Source: Macrocystis pyrifera (Eukaryota; Sar; Phaeophyceae; Laminariales; Laminariaceae). From it: DNA of 64,000 bases. The position numbers and the translations under genes were made by a program. The notes below the pieces were generated by a model. That model saw only the letters and a program-made list of their open reading frames with translations. It did not search any database and was not told the DNA's origin. The DNA lies in assembly GCA_031763025.1 (NCBI GenBank), contig JASSKH010000024.1:6043387-6107386 (forward strand), in the 5' to 3' direction. This document shows positions 33,231 to 45,250 of this stretch, one piece after another; position 1 is the stretch's first letter; every line of letters starts with the position of its first letter.

Positions 33231-33850
33231 GCGACGGCATTTGCAATTTTTAGCTTTTATACAACAGCCGTCGTCGCCGGGAAGGTTTCGGTAATTTCCG
33301 GAGGATCGGCAACGAACTTCAGCAGTAATTGCAGCTGTTGTATGCACCTCGTTCCGGCCCCACGCCTTGCCTTCGTTGGGCTCCCGCGCTGTGCGATAAC
33401 AATCTAAAGAGGGCGATCTGTACAAAGCCAACACTAGTAATAGTAGTGCTGTTCCGACGATTTGGTACGGTGATGTAAATGTTACAAGTCGTAAAATACT
33501 GCAGCAGTGCAGTACGCGACATCTCCGATTTTGGCTGAGGCTCGCTGCTTATTGTGACACGCCAAGTTGAGCGGTTGCAATTTTATCGCTATTTTATACC
33601 CCGGGTAGGATCTATTATAGAGCGCGTTCCTCGCTGAGCACAAATGCTCAGATGCAAATTCCTACTTTTCGAAATATCTCCGTCTGACGTTATCAACTAT
33701 TATTACTAATAACAAATTCTCAACACCCAGTCGCGTCCCAACCCGTAGCTGTTGAAGCAGGCGTTGAACTAAATATTCTCACAGCTGATCTTCTACTTCA
33801 GTATTTTTGTAAAAAAGTGTTTCAGCGAGGCGTTACAGCAAGCAACTACT
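33231..33850. other. Unassigned DNA
   Basis: No repeat family or exon recognised. Confidence 0.4.
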
Positions 33851-33851
33851 A

Positions 33852-33956
33852 TTACGGGGAACCATAGTAAATAGGACCAAATGTTTTAGTAAAAACTAGG
33901 CAATTACACAGGTTTTTGTGTGTACCGTAGGTCCTATTTACTATGGTCCCCCGTAA
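33852..33956 (+). mobile_element. TA-MITE copy 9
   Basis: TTACGGGGAACCATAG to GGTCCCCCGTAA with TA on each side. Confidence 0.87.
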
Positions 33957-34095
33957 TACGTACATACAGCAGCAGCAGTATTTTTACGTTCTATGGCGAT
34001 GGCGGCAAAAAATGGTCGTATGGTAGCCGGTATACCTGGTATATAGCCCATATACAAGCTTGCTGGTGTTTCGGTTGTGTTAGATCTCTGGTCCT

Positions 34096-34096
<1 letters not shown>

Positions 34097-34132
<36 letters not shown>
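34097..34132. repeat. (CAG)12 microsatellite
   Basis: Uninterrupted CAG run. It is followed by a 39-bp tandem duplication (ACATATTGGTTCA, CCTGGGAC, AATAATTCTCGAGAT) at 34146-34230. Confidence 0.85.
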
Positions 34133-34133
<1 letters not shown>

Positions 34134-34230
34134 GTTTACATTTTGTTACATATTGGTTCATACCTGGGACAAATAATTCTCGAGATACATATTGGTTCAC
34201 ACCTGGGACGAATAATTCTCGAGATATCCA

Positions 34231-34536
34231 AAGCCAAACCGAACTGATGCTCTGCTACGTACTGCTGCCTGTCTGCCGTGTTGCGTGCCTTGGCACTTGT
34301 GTGCAGGCCGTGTCAATACCAGTGCACCATACGTAGCGCCAACCGATATGACAACATTACGTACACGAAAATAATCCTTTACTACTTACTGCTGCTGTTG
34401 TTGTCGTGTCGTGGCCCGCTTTTTGGCACTGCATAACTCGTACGACCTGCCCCTCCCCTCGGTGGGTCCCAGATATATATATTATATATATATATGGTAT
34501 CGGGTATCTGGCACCTGATGTGTGTTGTTCACATTC
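34231..34536. other. Unassigned DNA
   Basis: Contains a (TA)n patch at 34474-34492 (ATATATATATTATATATATA). No gene seen. Confidence 0.4.
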
Positions 34537-34720
34537 CACCATTAGTCCTCCCCGTCGACATCCAGCACACTCAGAAGTGTCCGTGCTGATTCTGCGTCCT
34601 ATAGAGATAACGTGTCATATGTGGTCACTACACTACCACTCATATGTTACATACCTGGTATGCTACATCTTCAAATGAAACCGTTCTTCCTCCTTCCTGT
34701 CGACATCAACGACCTGGGAC
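34537..34720 (-). mobile_element. CAA-LINE 3' end fragment, reverse
   Basis: CCCGTCGACATCCAGCACAC and TCCGTGCTGATTCTG are inverses of the family 3' end. A second short inverse piece (AAACCGTTCTTCC, CTGTCGACATC) follows at 34678-34705. Confidence 0.6.
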
Positions 34721-34760
34721 GAGAATATACTTCAGTACCTGGTACCTGGTATTATTAATA

Positions 34761-34865
34761 TTACGGGGGTCCATAGTTAAAGGGACCAAATTTTGTTAGT
34801 AAAAATATGCAAATATATAGGTTTTTATGTACATCATAGGTCCTGTTAACTATGGACCCCCGTAA
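34761..34865 (+). mobile_element. TA-MITE copy 10
   Basis: TTACGGGGGTCCATAG to TATGGACCCCCGTAA, TA on both sides. Confidence 0.87.
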
Positions 34866-34920
34866 TAGTATATATAGACAATCGTGTACGTTTTTTACGT
34901 ACGTACATATATATATCTAT

Positions 34921-35222
34921 TTTTTTTTAAATCATCACTTTTACTTTCCAGCCCACTCGTAGGAGGTTTTACCCTCGACGATCTTCTGGACAAGCCGTGG
35001 TCACAGGTGTCGTCCCTTCTCCCCCCCGGTACGTGCCTTTAGTTTTTATCGCGCATAGGGTTCAGCATTCCCACTGCTCGTCGATTTTCATCGAATGTCG
35101 CCAACTCACGCTCTCGCGCTTTCCGCTTATCAATTTTTTATGCAAGAAAAAGTCCCTATGAGCATGCACTCGGTGAGACTCGAACTCACGAAATTGATCT
35201 TGACAGGCTCGCGGACCACCTA
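34921..35222 (-). mobile_element. tRNA-derived SINE, copy C
   Basis: On the - strand: GTAGGTGGTCCGCGAGCCTG, GTGAGTTCGAGTCTCACCG (B box), shared body, and an A-rich tail (AAGTGATGATTTAAAAAAAA). Confidence 0.8.
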
Positions 35223-36455
35223 CTATAGGTAGTGTAGTACGTATATATAAGTAGTGTATAGTTTTCGGTGATGAAACAACTGAAAACACCCGACGCGCAT
35301 ACAATGGAAGGGAGCTTACCAGGTGTTCGGGGAAAAGCTCGAGGGTCGCTATGCATACTATTAATACATCATACGAATAAGATCGAACCCTTGTTGTTCT
35401 CATCGCCACAATACAGCCAGTCGGTGCAGTTCGTGGTCGCTGGACAAGCTCCGATAACTCTGGAGTGGAAAAATACCTCGGGAAAAAATCACAATAAGCA
35501 AAGAATAATGCACATGATAACTGAAGCACAGCTACACCTCAGACAACAAATTCACCCCGAGCCAAGCCTAAGAGCAGACCCATTGGTTAGCAGTAGCCCC
35601 TTCGTCTCGTACGCAGTTGTTTGTGCCAACCATTTTCTAGAATATGTTGCTATATACCTGGTAAGGTCCACCGAACAGGGTCCACTGCCGTATCATTCTG
35701 ACAACTCGATCGAATACTGACTACCCTTTTCTCACCTATTGAAGGCGCTAATACCAGATACCCTGTGGTGTTTGAGTAGGCTGTTTTTTTTTTAAAGCAT
35801 TCGACGTTCTTGAAAACTCTGACGACTTCATCGCTTCTCCTATAAATATAGAAATGAAACTACAGGCGGCGCCGAGAAGTTTAGTTTTTCATTTTTCGCA
35901 GGTGGCGGACGACGCGACGACTACTGACTGTTGCGAGGAAATAAAGTCGACCTGTCACCTCCCCGTGTTTCTCGCATCTGCTTCAGACTCAAAATTGCGA
36001 ATCCGCGACCTACTTTGTCGAATATTGTCACCGATACAGACAATAATCCCTAAACTGCGAAACTTCTAGGATATCTTGACCTTATCTGAATCCCAGAGAA
36101 ATCTTCAAAATTCACCAACAATATTTCCGGTCTTGTTTCGACGGCGCCCAAAAGAACAGGGTCAGCAGAAGCACAATTTGCCGGATTTCGGCGCCGAATA
36201 AGCCTATTTCGGTATGTCCGAACAACCGCGCACTACAGCAGTACGAGTACGTACTACCGCACCGGTACGTGCGTGTAGAATGCACGTGTTCGGGGTCTCG
36301 GTTAGGGCTGGGTTCGGGTTGAGTAGGTGGGCCAACTACTGCAACACACCCAACCACGAACAGAACTTCATGAGGGATGTGTTTTTTTTTTTGTTTGCCG
36401 ACGATCCCGTCCAGGTCCTCGGAGATAATATTAACAGCAAAAGCTTCTTCCATTA
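35223..36455. other. Unassigned DNA
   Basis: A 150-codon open frame (35268-35720, +) has no recognisable domain or clear splice context and is not called. The rest is unremarkable. Confidence 0.4.
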
Positions 36456-36552
36456 ACCTTCGTGGGACTGCAGTTCCGTTTTTGGGAGAAACCATTCATG
36501 TTCCAAGTAATTTGTCCCCCAAGACAGGACTGCGTTTCCAAAAGGTTTTAAC
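36456..36552. mobile_element. TTAA-MITE copy
   Basis: TTAACCTTCGTGGGACTGCA left, ACAGGACTGCGTTTCCAAAA right. Core GTTCCAAGTAATTTGTCCCC. Confidence 0.75.
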
Positions 36553-37094
36553 ACCACCTCTTTCATCAGGAATACGTCTAAACCAAAACCATGTCCCACC
36601 CTTCCGCCCACGCTAGGAACCTACGTACGTAGAGACCGCAGCTACGCATCATGCCCTCGACAGACACCTTCACCAATGTTAAAGTTGTCGGGTCTGGCCG
36701 CCTAATGGTCCCGAACAAATTGACTAGCACATACCTGGTATCTGGTGCGTTTTTTGCCCCCCACGAACGGGTTTTTTCGCTTCGCCGCTGTCGTCTCGCG
36801 CGTCGCATCCCTTACCTTTGAAACTCTCGTGCACAGAGCATGTCTGTATTCTGATCACCCCTTTTGACTGCCCTCCCATGGCGGGGACTAAACACTTTGA
36901 ATTTTAATCGGATTTAAGTTGTATGTATCATGCAGTACTACTGTCAGCCACCTGAACCGGTTCCAAGTCCTCACCTTCGTCCTCATCTCCACGTACAGTT
37001 TGTGGGCCCAGCGGCAAGAAACGTCTATTTTGGTCTTCAGGCTCAATGTCCTGATTATTTTCCCGACCATGATCCAACTTTATTGTGTACCAGG
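36553..37094. other. Possible coding remnant on the - strand
   Basis: Read on the - strand, 37085-36931 encodes an acidic stretch (REDNNQ-like, RRFLPLGPQTVRGDEDEGED, EPVQVADSS) ending in a stop. It could be the C-terminus of the gene whose exon-like unit is duplicated just upstream on that strand. I do not recognise it. Confidence 0.3.
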
Positions 37095-38052
37095 GTAGGA
37101 TTTAGAAATGGTCCCCCTGTTGATTAAGCTGTGTTTCTTAAGCCCATTTTTCTTATCATTCGTGCCGATCTGAGCCTATTTTTCTCAACATTATGTTTCT
37201 TGACTGCGGGCGCCTTCTGTACACGGTGTAGCGAAGCTTCGTTCCTTGCAGCAACCTGCTCCGCTTTTTTGCTTTTTTCTTGCTCCCTGTGTAACATAGA
37301 CCAAAATCCTACAGTTCTATTTAACGCTGCCAACGATCGTTCAATGTAAGGATTGGATTGGATGAGGCCTCCTGCTCCCAAGCAGGGGGGGCTCGCCCGG
37401 GATAAACTCCGCGCTGAGTGAGCTCTCAGCACGGTGCCCATCCCTGGGATTAGCATCACCGTTGAGAAAAATAGTATCAATAATAAGCCTGTAGGTTGGG
37501 TAGGAAGGTCTGTATTTTATTCTGTGCCTACCACCTTGCTCTCGCAGGATAGCTAGGCATCGACGGGGTGATCCACCAGCGTAGGATTTAGAAATTGTCC
37601 CATTGTTGAGCTGTGTTTCGTAACCCAATTTTCTTATTGTTCGTGCCGATCTGAGCCTATTTTTCTCAACATAATGTTTCTTGACTGCGGGCGCCCTCTG
37701 TACACAGTGGAGCGAAGCTTCGTTCCTTGCAGCAACCTGCTCCGCTTTCTTGCTTTCTTGCTCCCTGTGTAACATTGACCAAAACCCTACAGTTCAATTT
37801 TACGCTGCCAACGATCGTTCAATGCAAGGATTGGATTGGATTAGGCCTCCTGCTCCCAAGCAGGGGGGGCTCGCCCGGGATAAACTCCGCGCTGAGTGCG
37901 CTCTCAGCGCGGTGCCCATCCCTGAGATTGGAATCACCATTCAGAAAACTCCTACCAATAAAAGTTTGCAGGGTGGGTAGGAAGGTCTGTGTTTTTTTCG
38001 GTGCCTACCACCCTGCTGTCGCAGGATTGCTAGGCATCGACGGGGTGATCGT
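37095..38052. repeat. 486-bp direct tandem duplication with a conserved open segment
   Basis: Unit 1 is 37095-37580 and unit 2 is 37581-38052; both start GTAGGATTTAGAAAT. On the - strand each contains an open stretch of about 65 codons rich in Lys and Arg (FWSMLHREQ, KKAEQVAARNEASLH, APAVKKH, VEKNRLRSAR). The only indel between copies in that stretch is 3 bp, preserving the frame. This suggests a duplicated exon, but clean splice sites were not found and the protein is not recognised. Confidence 0.6.
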
Positions 38053-38207
38053 CTCCTACATACTTTCTCTGAGTAATTCTGACCCAAATACGGGATTTAC
38101 CTTCTGGTTCCAAAACTGGATTCATTTGATTGGCTCGCGATTTTACGCAAAACGTGCTCGTACCCGATTGCAGCCTAGGGCCCTATCTGTTTCGCGGGGG
38201 TTAGCTA

Positions 38208-38312
38208 TTACGGAGGACCATAGTAAATAGGACCAAATATTGTTAGTGAAAATAGGCAAATATATGGTATTTTATGTATACCATAGGTCCTATTAACTAT
38301 GGACCCCCGTAA
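38208..38312 (+). mobile_element. TA-MITE copy 11
   Basis: TTACGGAGGACCATAG to TATGGACCCCCGTAA, TA on both sides. Confidence 0.87.
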
Positions 38313-39530
38313 TAGAGACAATGAAAACCAAGAATAATCGACTGCGGCACGGACGGCATAGTGCGAAAAAGACTGCTCTCCCTGGGCTTTTTAGGAATAT
38401 TTTTGTTCGCCTTCAGATATTAAAATTGGTGCGTGGTGGCTGCCCTCCACCCCCTCTTCTCTCTCTCTCTCTCCCCCCCCCCCCCCCCCCCCCCCCTACC
38501 CCCCCCCGCCCGAAGAAAACACCCGATAATGTGATAGATGCGTTGCCCTCGATAAGAGACCACCCCCCACCCCCCTGCCATGATTGTCGTGTCAGACCTA
38601 CCTCCACACGGTCATGTGAAAGTTGTGTATGCTGCTGGTGAAGCCAGGGGAGTGGCGCTAAGCGCGTACCTCACCACCGCGAGAACCTCGGCAGACATCG
38701 GGATGGCCTTCTGTCCCCCCCCCCCCCCCCCCTCGTTCGCGTTACCCTCTCACCCAATTGATGCTGCTCAATGCCATACACAGCCTTGTCTTATGGAGAA
38801 GCGAGGATTCTTTGGGCGTATGGCTCTCCTCGCCTCCCCGACGATGTCCTCCCTTGCCCCTCCTACAGCGTGCGATTCTCGTAAGGACCGTTTGGCTGTT
38901 AACGTGCATATCAAAACGACCCCTACGTTTCCGGACATGGTGGTATGTCAGAAACACGCCTCCCCCTCACCCTTGTCCTCCTCGTGCTACTCCTTGTCCT
39001 CGGTCAGCCCGCCTGAACCCTTGCACGACTGCAGCCACGTTTTTTGGGACAAAGTTTTTAAACGTAAGAGTCGAGAGAAAAGTTGCAGTGCTTACTGTAT
39101 TGACGAATTTAAATAAACTCGCTATCCTCTTCATTTTTCCCCCCCTTGCGCGCCCATCGCTTTGTTCCGCTCCTCAGCGCTCAGTGTTTTGTCAGCACTC
39201 AGTCCTCGGTATTGGTTGGCGCATGCTGATCTTTTTTACTCTGCCGCCCCTCGCCCCCTCCCCCCTTCCCCTCCTCCACTGCCCTTTCCTGCCTCCCGCT
39301 CCCGTCCCCCGCTTGTGCAACGCCTTCCTGCTCTCTCCCCGCTGTCTGATCATATGTATCTCCCCTTTACTTGACTCTCGACTGCACCAATGTGGACGCA
39401 CCGCCGATGCCCACGCGGGGCTGCGTGGTGCGCCTGCCGGGACTACTGCTGCTGCTGCTGTTGGTGCTGTTTCCCGGTGCTGGAATTTCTGCTGCTGCTG
39501 CTGCTGGTGGTGGTGGTTCTGTTGCTGGTG
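38313..39530. other. Poly-C-rich upstream region of the methyltransferase exon
   Basis: Poly-C tracts at 38473-38496 and 38708-38732, a CT repeat at 38459-38472, and a TTAA-MITE remnant (CCCTTGCACGACTGCAGCC) at 39017-39036. No upstream exon could be identified with confidence. Confidence 0.45.
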
Positions 39531-42500
39531 ATGTTGTTGCTTGTTGTTGCGGGTTCTGTTGCTGGTTCCGGTGTTGCTCAAGCAGCAGCGAGGCTGGTGC
39601 TTAATGATGGCGAACGCAGAAAGCTGAACGATGGCGCTGACTCGTTCTTTTACAACTATCCACGGCTGTGTTACCACGTGGACGCGGGCTTCCTCACCCA
39701 CCTTACGGAACTCTACAGGTGGATCTGGGGGAGTTTTGGTTTTGCTTCGACACGACGGCGCGTTGTTTTTTTCCGGGAAGCCATCGAAACATGTCGTTTG
39801 GTTGGTTTTGCGCTGCAGGAACTCTGAGCATCGTCCGGATGTTGCGCTGCGTTGTGCTGCGTAGAGCGGTGTTGCGCTGTGTTGTGCTGTGTTTGTGATG
39901 TGCTGCGATGCGCGATGCTCTGATGTGGCTGTGCTGTGCTATACTATGTTCTGCTGTCTTGTGCTGTGCTTTGTTGTTCTCCACTAGGCCCTTTTTTTAT
40001 GTGTTGGCTGTGCTGTGAGGTGCCGTGCTCGCACATGCTCTGCTGCGTGATAGCTCTACGCTGCTGTACGCCTCACACGCGGCCGAAAAGTGTCAGCCGC
40101 GGCTGCCGCTCTCTTGTAGACGCGATGAAATAGAAACAGCCTTGATCTACGAGCTCATTTGAATAACCCCGACAACCGACTGTGAAGGCGATTTTTCTCG
40201 ATTGCAACGACGTCGGAACACGTTTTCGGCGGCGGCGGCGGTGATGGTGGCGGTGCTTTTGTGATGGGGGTGGTACTGTTGTGGGGAGTCGAAGGGGGGG
40301 GGGAAGGGTAGCGAACGCGGCGCGAGAGGCAGAGGAAACGCAGTAGAGTTCGGGTGAATACACCAGGTCAGATCAGGTGAGGGTCGGCCCCTGGCCGAAT
40401 GGGCACCACGACAGCCGCTGGAGGGGGGTGGAAACTGCTCGGACAGTTGGGAGCCACACCCATACCGGCCGCTACTACTGTCTTCTTTCCCGCCCACTCA
40501 TGGATTCATCATCCGCCCCAAGCGACCGCGCCGTTCTTGAATCGATCCGACCCAATCCCATCTCGACTTTTTATTGTCGCAGGGAGCGAATTCCTCCTGG
40601 AGGGGCCGTCTTGGACATGATGTCCTCGTGGGTCAGCCACCTGCCGCCAGAAGTGCGTAGTTTTTTGTCTGTCAGAACGACCAGGCTCTATTTTGTTTCG
40701 CCTTTGGGTTGACAATGTTTCAACAGCATGCACACCGCCAGGGCATCGTTTCACAACTGCATGGACAATACGTTTTAGCACATTCACACTGGCAAGGTAC
40801 CCTTGTGCCTTATACCTGCAGTACGCTGTAGCCGCGTGTTCTACGGGGGCGGTAGAAACCTACACTTGATGACGAAACAAATAAACGGTAAGCTAAACCC
40901 GATATCGATCCCGTGGGCCAGGTATAAAAGGAATGCGTTCGGTAAAACATCAATCGCGTCCAGAACTAGCGGGTAGCTCCTCAGTTTCAATGGTTGCGGC
41001 ACCCCCGTCAGTGAAGAATGGTTGGGCGCAAACGTGCAAATCCGTGCCTGCACGGCTCCATAGCGGTGACTGGAAGGTTTGGCGTCGAACCCTAGAGGTG
41101 GAGCGAGCCGTGCTCTTGCCGCGGCGTGCTTCCGTTCAGTTTCCAGGCGATGTACTTCCTCGTTTCGAGGCAGCAGCAGCAGCAGCAGCAGCAGCGGTGG
41201 CAGTAGGGCAGCAGCACAGCGACCACGGTAGCGGTAGATGTGTAAAAGTAGCGGTAGTGGCGGTCGCGGTCGTGGTGGTGGTATTGATGGCTGTGGCGGT
41301 AGCTGTGGCAGTAGCTGTGGCGGCAGTGCTCGGGGTAGCTGTGTGGCAGTAGTGGAAATGGTTGTTGTGGTGACGGTGGTAGCGGCAGCGCTGGCGAGGT
41401 GGGCCGGCAGAACTTAGGGGGACGTTGCGTCTTTGGTGTGTTTACCGGAAGTCATGGACGCCCTAGGTTTTGGATAGGTGCAAGCATAGCCTGGAGCTTC
41501 CTGGATGTGGTTTGAGTCATGAGCTCGTTTAATTTTTGGATAGGTGCAGACACAGCGTGAAGCTGCTCTGGACGTGTTCGGTGACCCGGCTTTGAGCGCT
41601 TCGGCCGTTTGTCCGGATGAACTGCTTTCGCCGTGCGTGAGGTCGCTGCGGTGCGTCAAGGCCTTATACCGGTAAAGCCTGCTCGTAGTAATCGTAGTAT
41701 TAATAGCGATTTTGTGGCAGCACCGCCAGCAGCAGGAAGTAGTCGGAGTGGCTGTAGCAGGGGTGGCAGTCCAACTATCGTGGGGGTGGTAGTGCTCCTC
41801 CTTGTGGTGCAAGAGACTCCCGTCCGCCCGTCTGTCCGTCCTTCCCCGGTGCCCTCCTTACTCTCTTCCGCTTGCATCTCATTCTCAACTCGGCTCCCCA
41901 ACCTCTTCGGCGGTGTATTGGCCCCGCACGGCGCATGTTGACGATGAATACGCAGGTAGCGTACGAGAGGGTCGACGGACATGGCATGAACATGGAAGAG
42001 TTGGGCCGCAACCCTCGCTTGGACACAAAGCGGGTGAGCGTACACACAACCGAGCACAGTTTTCCGTCACCGTGCCACCATCTCTCCGATCTGGTGTTGG
42101 TGTTGAGTTTGTCGGTTCTCGTGTGTCGCATCGTAGCCGCTGGAGAGGATGTTTCCGCTGCCCTGTGTGCGCATGGAGCACCTTGTGGGCACCTTGTGGA
42201 CACCTTCATACGTGGGCCGGGACCCCCCCCCCCCCCTGCATGATGTGGGCGTAAAAAAAACAGGCGTGGAGACGTTGAACAACGTAGCAAACACCCCAAG
42301 ATGTCGACAACCTCCCAATTCGGTACGCACAGTTGGTGTGCTACATTGTTGAACGTGCTAACAAGTTTTGATTTACGCCCACATTATGCAGGGGGGGGGT
42401 CCCGGCCACCTGTGTTGTGGACTCCCTGTGGACACCTTATGAGTATATATGGGCACACTGTCGGCTTACGGTCGGCAACTTGTGAGAGCCTCGTACGGGG

Positions 42501-45173
42501 TTTTTGTTCGGGACTGTTGTTCGGCATATTGTCGACACATTGTTGACACCTTGTGGCCATCATGTGGGCGTTTTTTCAGCACCGTCAAAGTTGCGCCTTG
42601 CCGCAAAAGTCTTGTGGTCGTCTTGTGGGCACCCTTGTGGGCACCTTGTGGTCCATTGCTTGGGAACCTTGTGGTCCAGTTCGTGGGCACCTTATGCGGT
42701 GTAGGGCGTCGCGACCACGCTCCCCGCCGAACCGAATGACACGGTATTCGGGCGTTCTGCCCGTGCCTCAAAACAGCAAATACCGGTGCTCGACACAGGC
42801 TTTCTGTTTTCTGTGAGAAGCAAGCCTGCTCAAGGTCGGGTGGTTTGCGCCCCCCTGCCCTCTCCCCCCGGTGTACCTAATTATGCCATTCTGCTGCATG
42901 AGAGACTTCGTGATCGACCCCCTCGCTCCATCCCTTGCCTCCCGTGATTGTTTTTTCGCGACGTGCTACGCTCTCCGCGATTCGCGCTTTTCGACGCGCA
43001 CTAAGGTTTGGGATTTGAACGCGGACCCCCGGCTTCCCTTCGACGACGCGACGTACGACGCCGTTGTGTGCACGGTGTCGGTGCAGTACCTGCAGCAACC
43101 CGAGGCCGTCTTCGCCGACGTGCAGAGAGTGCTCAAGTGAGGGAGTTCCATTTTCGTGGCGATTGGGGCACGGCCGAGCCCCCCCCCCCCCCAACACCTC
43201 ACGGTGCTTCGCGCTTGATGCAACCAATGTCTGTGTGGTCGGTGAAAACCTGACGTGCTCCGGCCCAGCATTGTAGGGATGCGTGCGTCTATGGTCATAC
43301 GAATACGGCCATACATGATTTGAATACACCCCCCCCCCCCCCGCCTGCTCCGCCGAACGCTTATCCATTGCGTATTCTCCCGCAAGAAACTAAAAAATAA
43401 TGCGCCTCAGGTTTCATTGCATGCAGTCGATTTGTTATTTCTCATATCCGCTGTTCGCCCACGAGATGCACTGCACGATACTCCCTTGTGCCCATGCTTC
43501 GCGCATTCCCCTTGACGCGTACCCCCTCAACCCCCCCCCCCCCCCGTACGTACGTCCCAAAACCCCATCACACTTTTGTGTGCGGTGTTTAAACCCCCCC
43601 GTCCCCCGGTCTCCTACTGCGGAATGTTCTGGGAAATCTTCTCATGGCTGTAATGGGCTCGTGGTCGGCTCCGTCACTACGGCGTCACTCCTTCCCCTGC
43701 CGCTGCTGCTGCTACTGCTGCTCCTGCTTTGAATCGTTCTGGGCATATTCCTGCCGATGAAACGGACGCGTGGTCGGTACTGTCTATTCCTGCGTTGTTG
43801 TTGCTGCTGCTGCTGCTGCTACTGGCAATCGACGGCGTGGTGCACGCGGAAACCCGGACTCCTGCTGCACATACGATATTTATTGTTGATGTACCGTCGG
43901 CATAATTTTCTTTTCGCGACGGTGGTGACGACGACTTTGTTTCTGTTGAAAATCTGGGGCCGGCGAAGACCTGGAGGGGTGGCAATATTCTCGTTCTCTA
44001 ACCGAATGTTTTCGGACAAGGTGATTATATTGATGAGTGCTGTGATGAATACGCGAGAACACATGCGGCCTAAAGTGTACCGTTTCGGGGAAACCCAAGT
44101 CTGGCGTTGCTAAGGCAGGAGGGACACATGGTTGCCAAAATCGACCTCACGCGCTCAGGTTTCATGCACAGCGTGTCACACCCTCTGATTTTGTTTTCGG
44201 GATTTGTAGGTCAAGTCGATCCTCGGCGGATGTCGGAGTCCAAGCGCACATGGATATTAGCCCTCTCTTCTCTAGAACTTCCTTCGCTGATAGTCTCAAT
44301 ATATACCAGTTCGCCAGAGTCAAAGTGATAACAGTCGAGAGTTCGACCAGCGCATAAGCTCTCGTTGTATTCAGTGTCGTTTTGGAGTGCGCCCATTATT
44401 TATAGTGCATCTTGCGCATCATGACGAGAAATATTTAGTTTCTCGCGTCATCGCATGATGTGTGTCAACGACGCCGGCCAGGCTATCAAAGGGTGGATCA
44501 ACCGGACGGGAAAAGGAAGGACGCGCCTGGTGACTGAGTACTTCAACGCAGCCGGAGGGTTCGGCAAACCGGAGTCCGTCCAGCGCGCCGCCCAGTGAGT
44601 CCATAGACCTGGAGAGTACAACGTGTATATGTATCTGATGCTGTACTGTACGCGCATACGGTGGTTTCACTTCATTCTCTTGTCCAAGGGGTACGAGTTG
44701 CTTCGGTCAGTCTGTGCCTTATTGTGTGCCGGGTACGGTTTTTTTTTTCCCCTCGAGGTTTTCTCCCTCTCCCGGATTATTGGAGCCTGTCCTGTGACCA
44801 CTGCGTTAGATCTCGGCAATGACTATTGTGAGAAGAACAACAATAGCAGCAGAGCGAGAGAAGGATAGAAAGAGAGCGAGGTAAAGAGAGATGCCGCATC
44901 CATGCCGTGTCGGTGCTTTATTGCGGAGGGGTGAGTGATTGGAGGGCTGGTTGGGTGGATGGGTGGGTGGTTGACGGCACGTTCTTTAGGGTAAGTTCTA
45001 AACACCTCCGTTTAGTTGTCTCGCCTCCGCCCCCTGCGCTACTGTAGTCGGTTTGTCGCGCCGAGGCATGAAGAGTGTGTGCTAGCTGCCGTTATCGGAT
45101 GTTCTCCGTCTGTGTGCAGAATTTTAGTTGCTGCTTAAACACGTAGTATGCTGGGCTGTTGCTGTTGCTGTCG

Positions 45174-45250
<77 letters not shown>

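Noticed and set aside
37128-37840. Two separate genes on the + strand (72 and 99 codons)
   Set aside because: The - strand frame is the one conserved between the two copies; the + frames differ.
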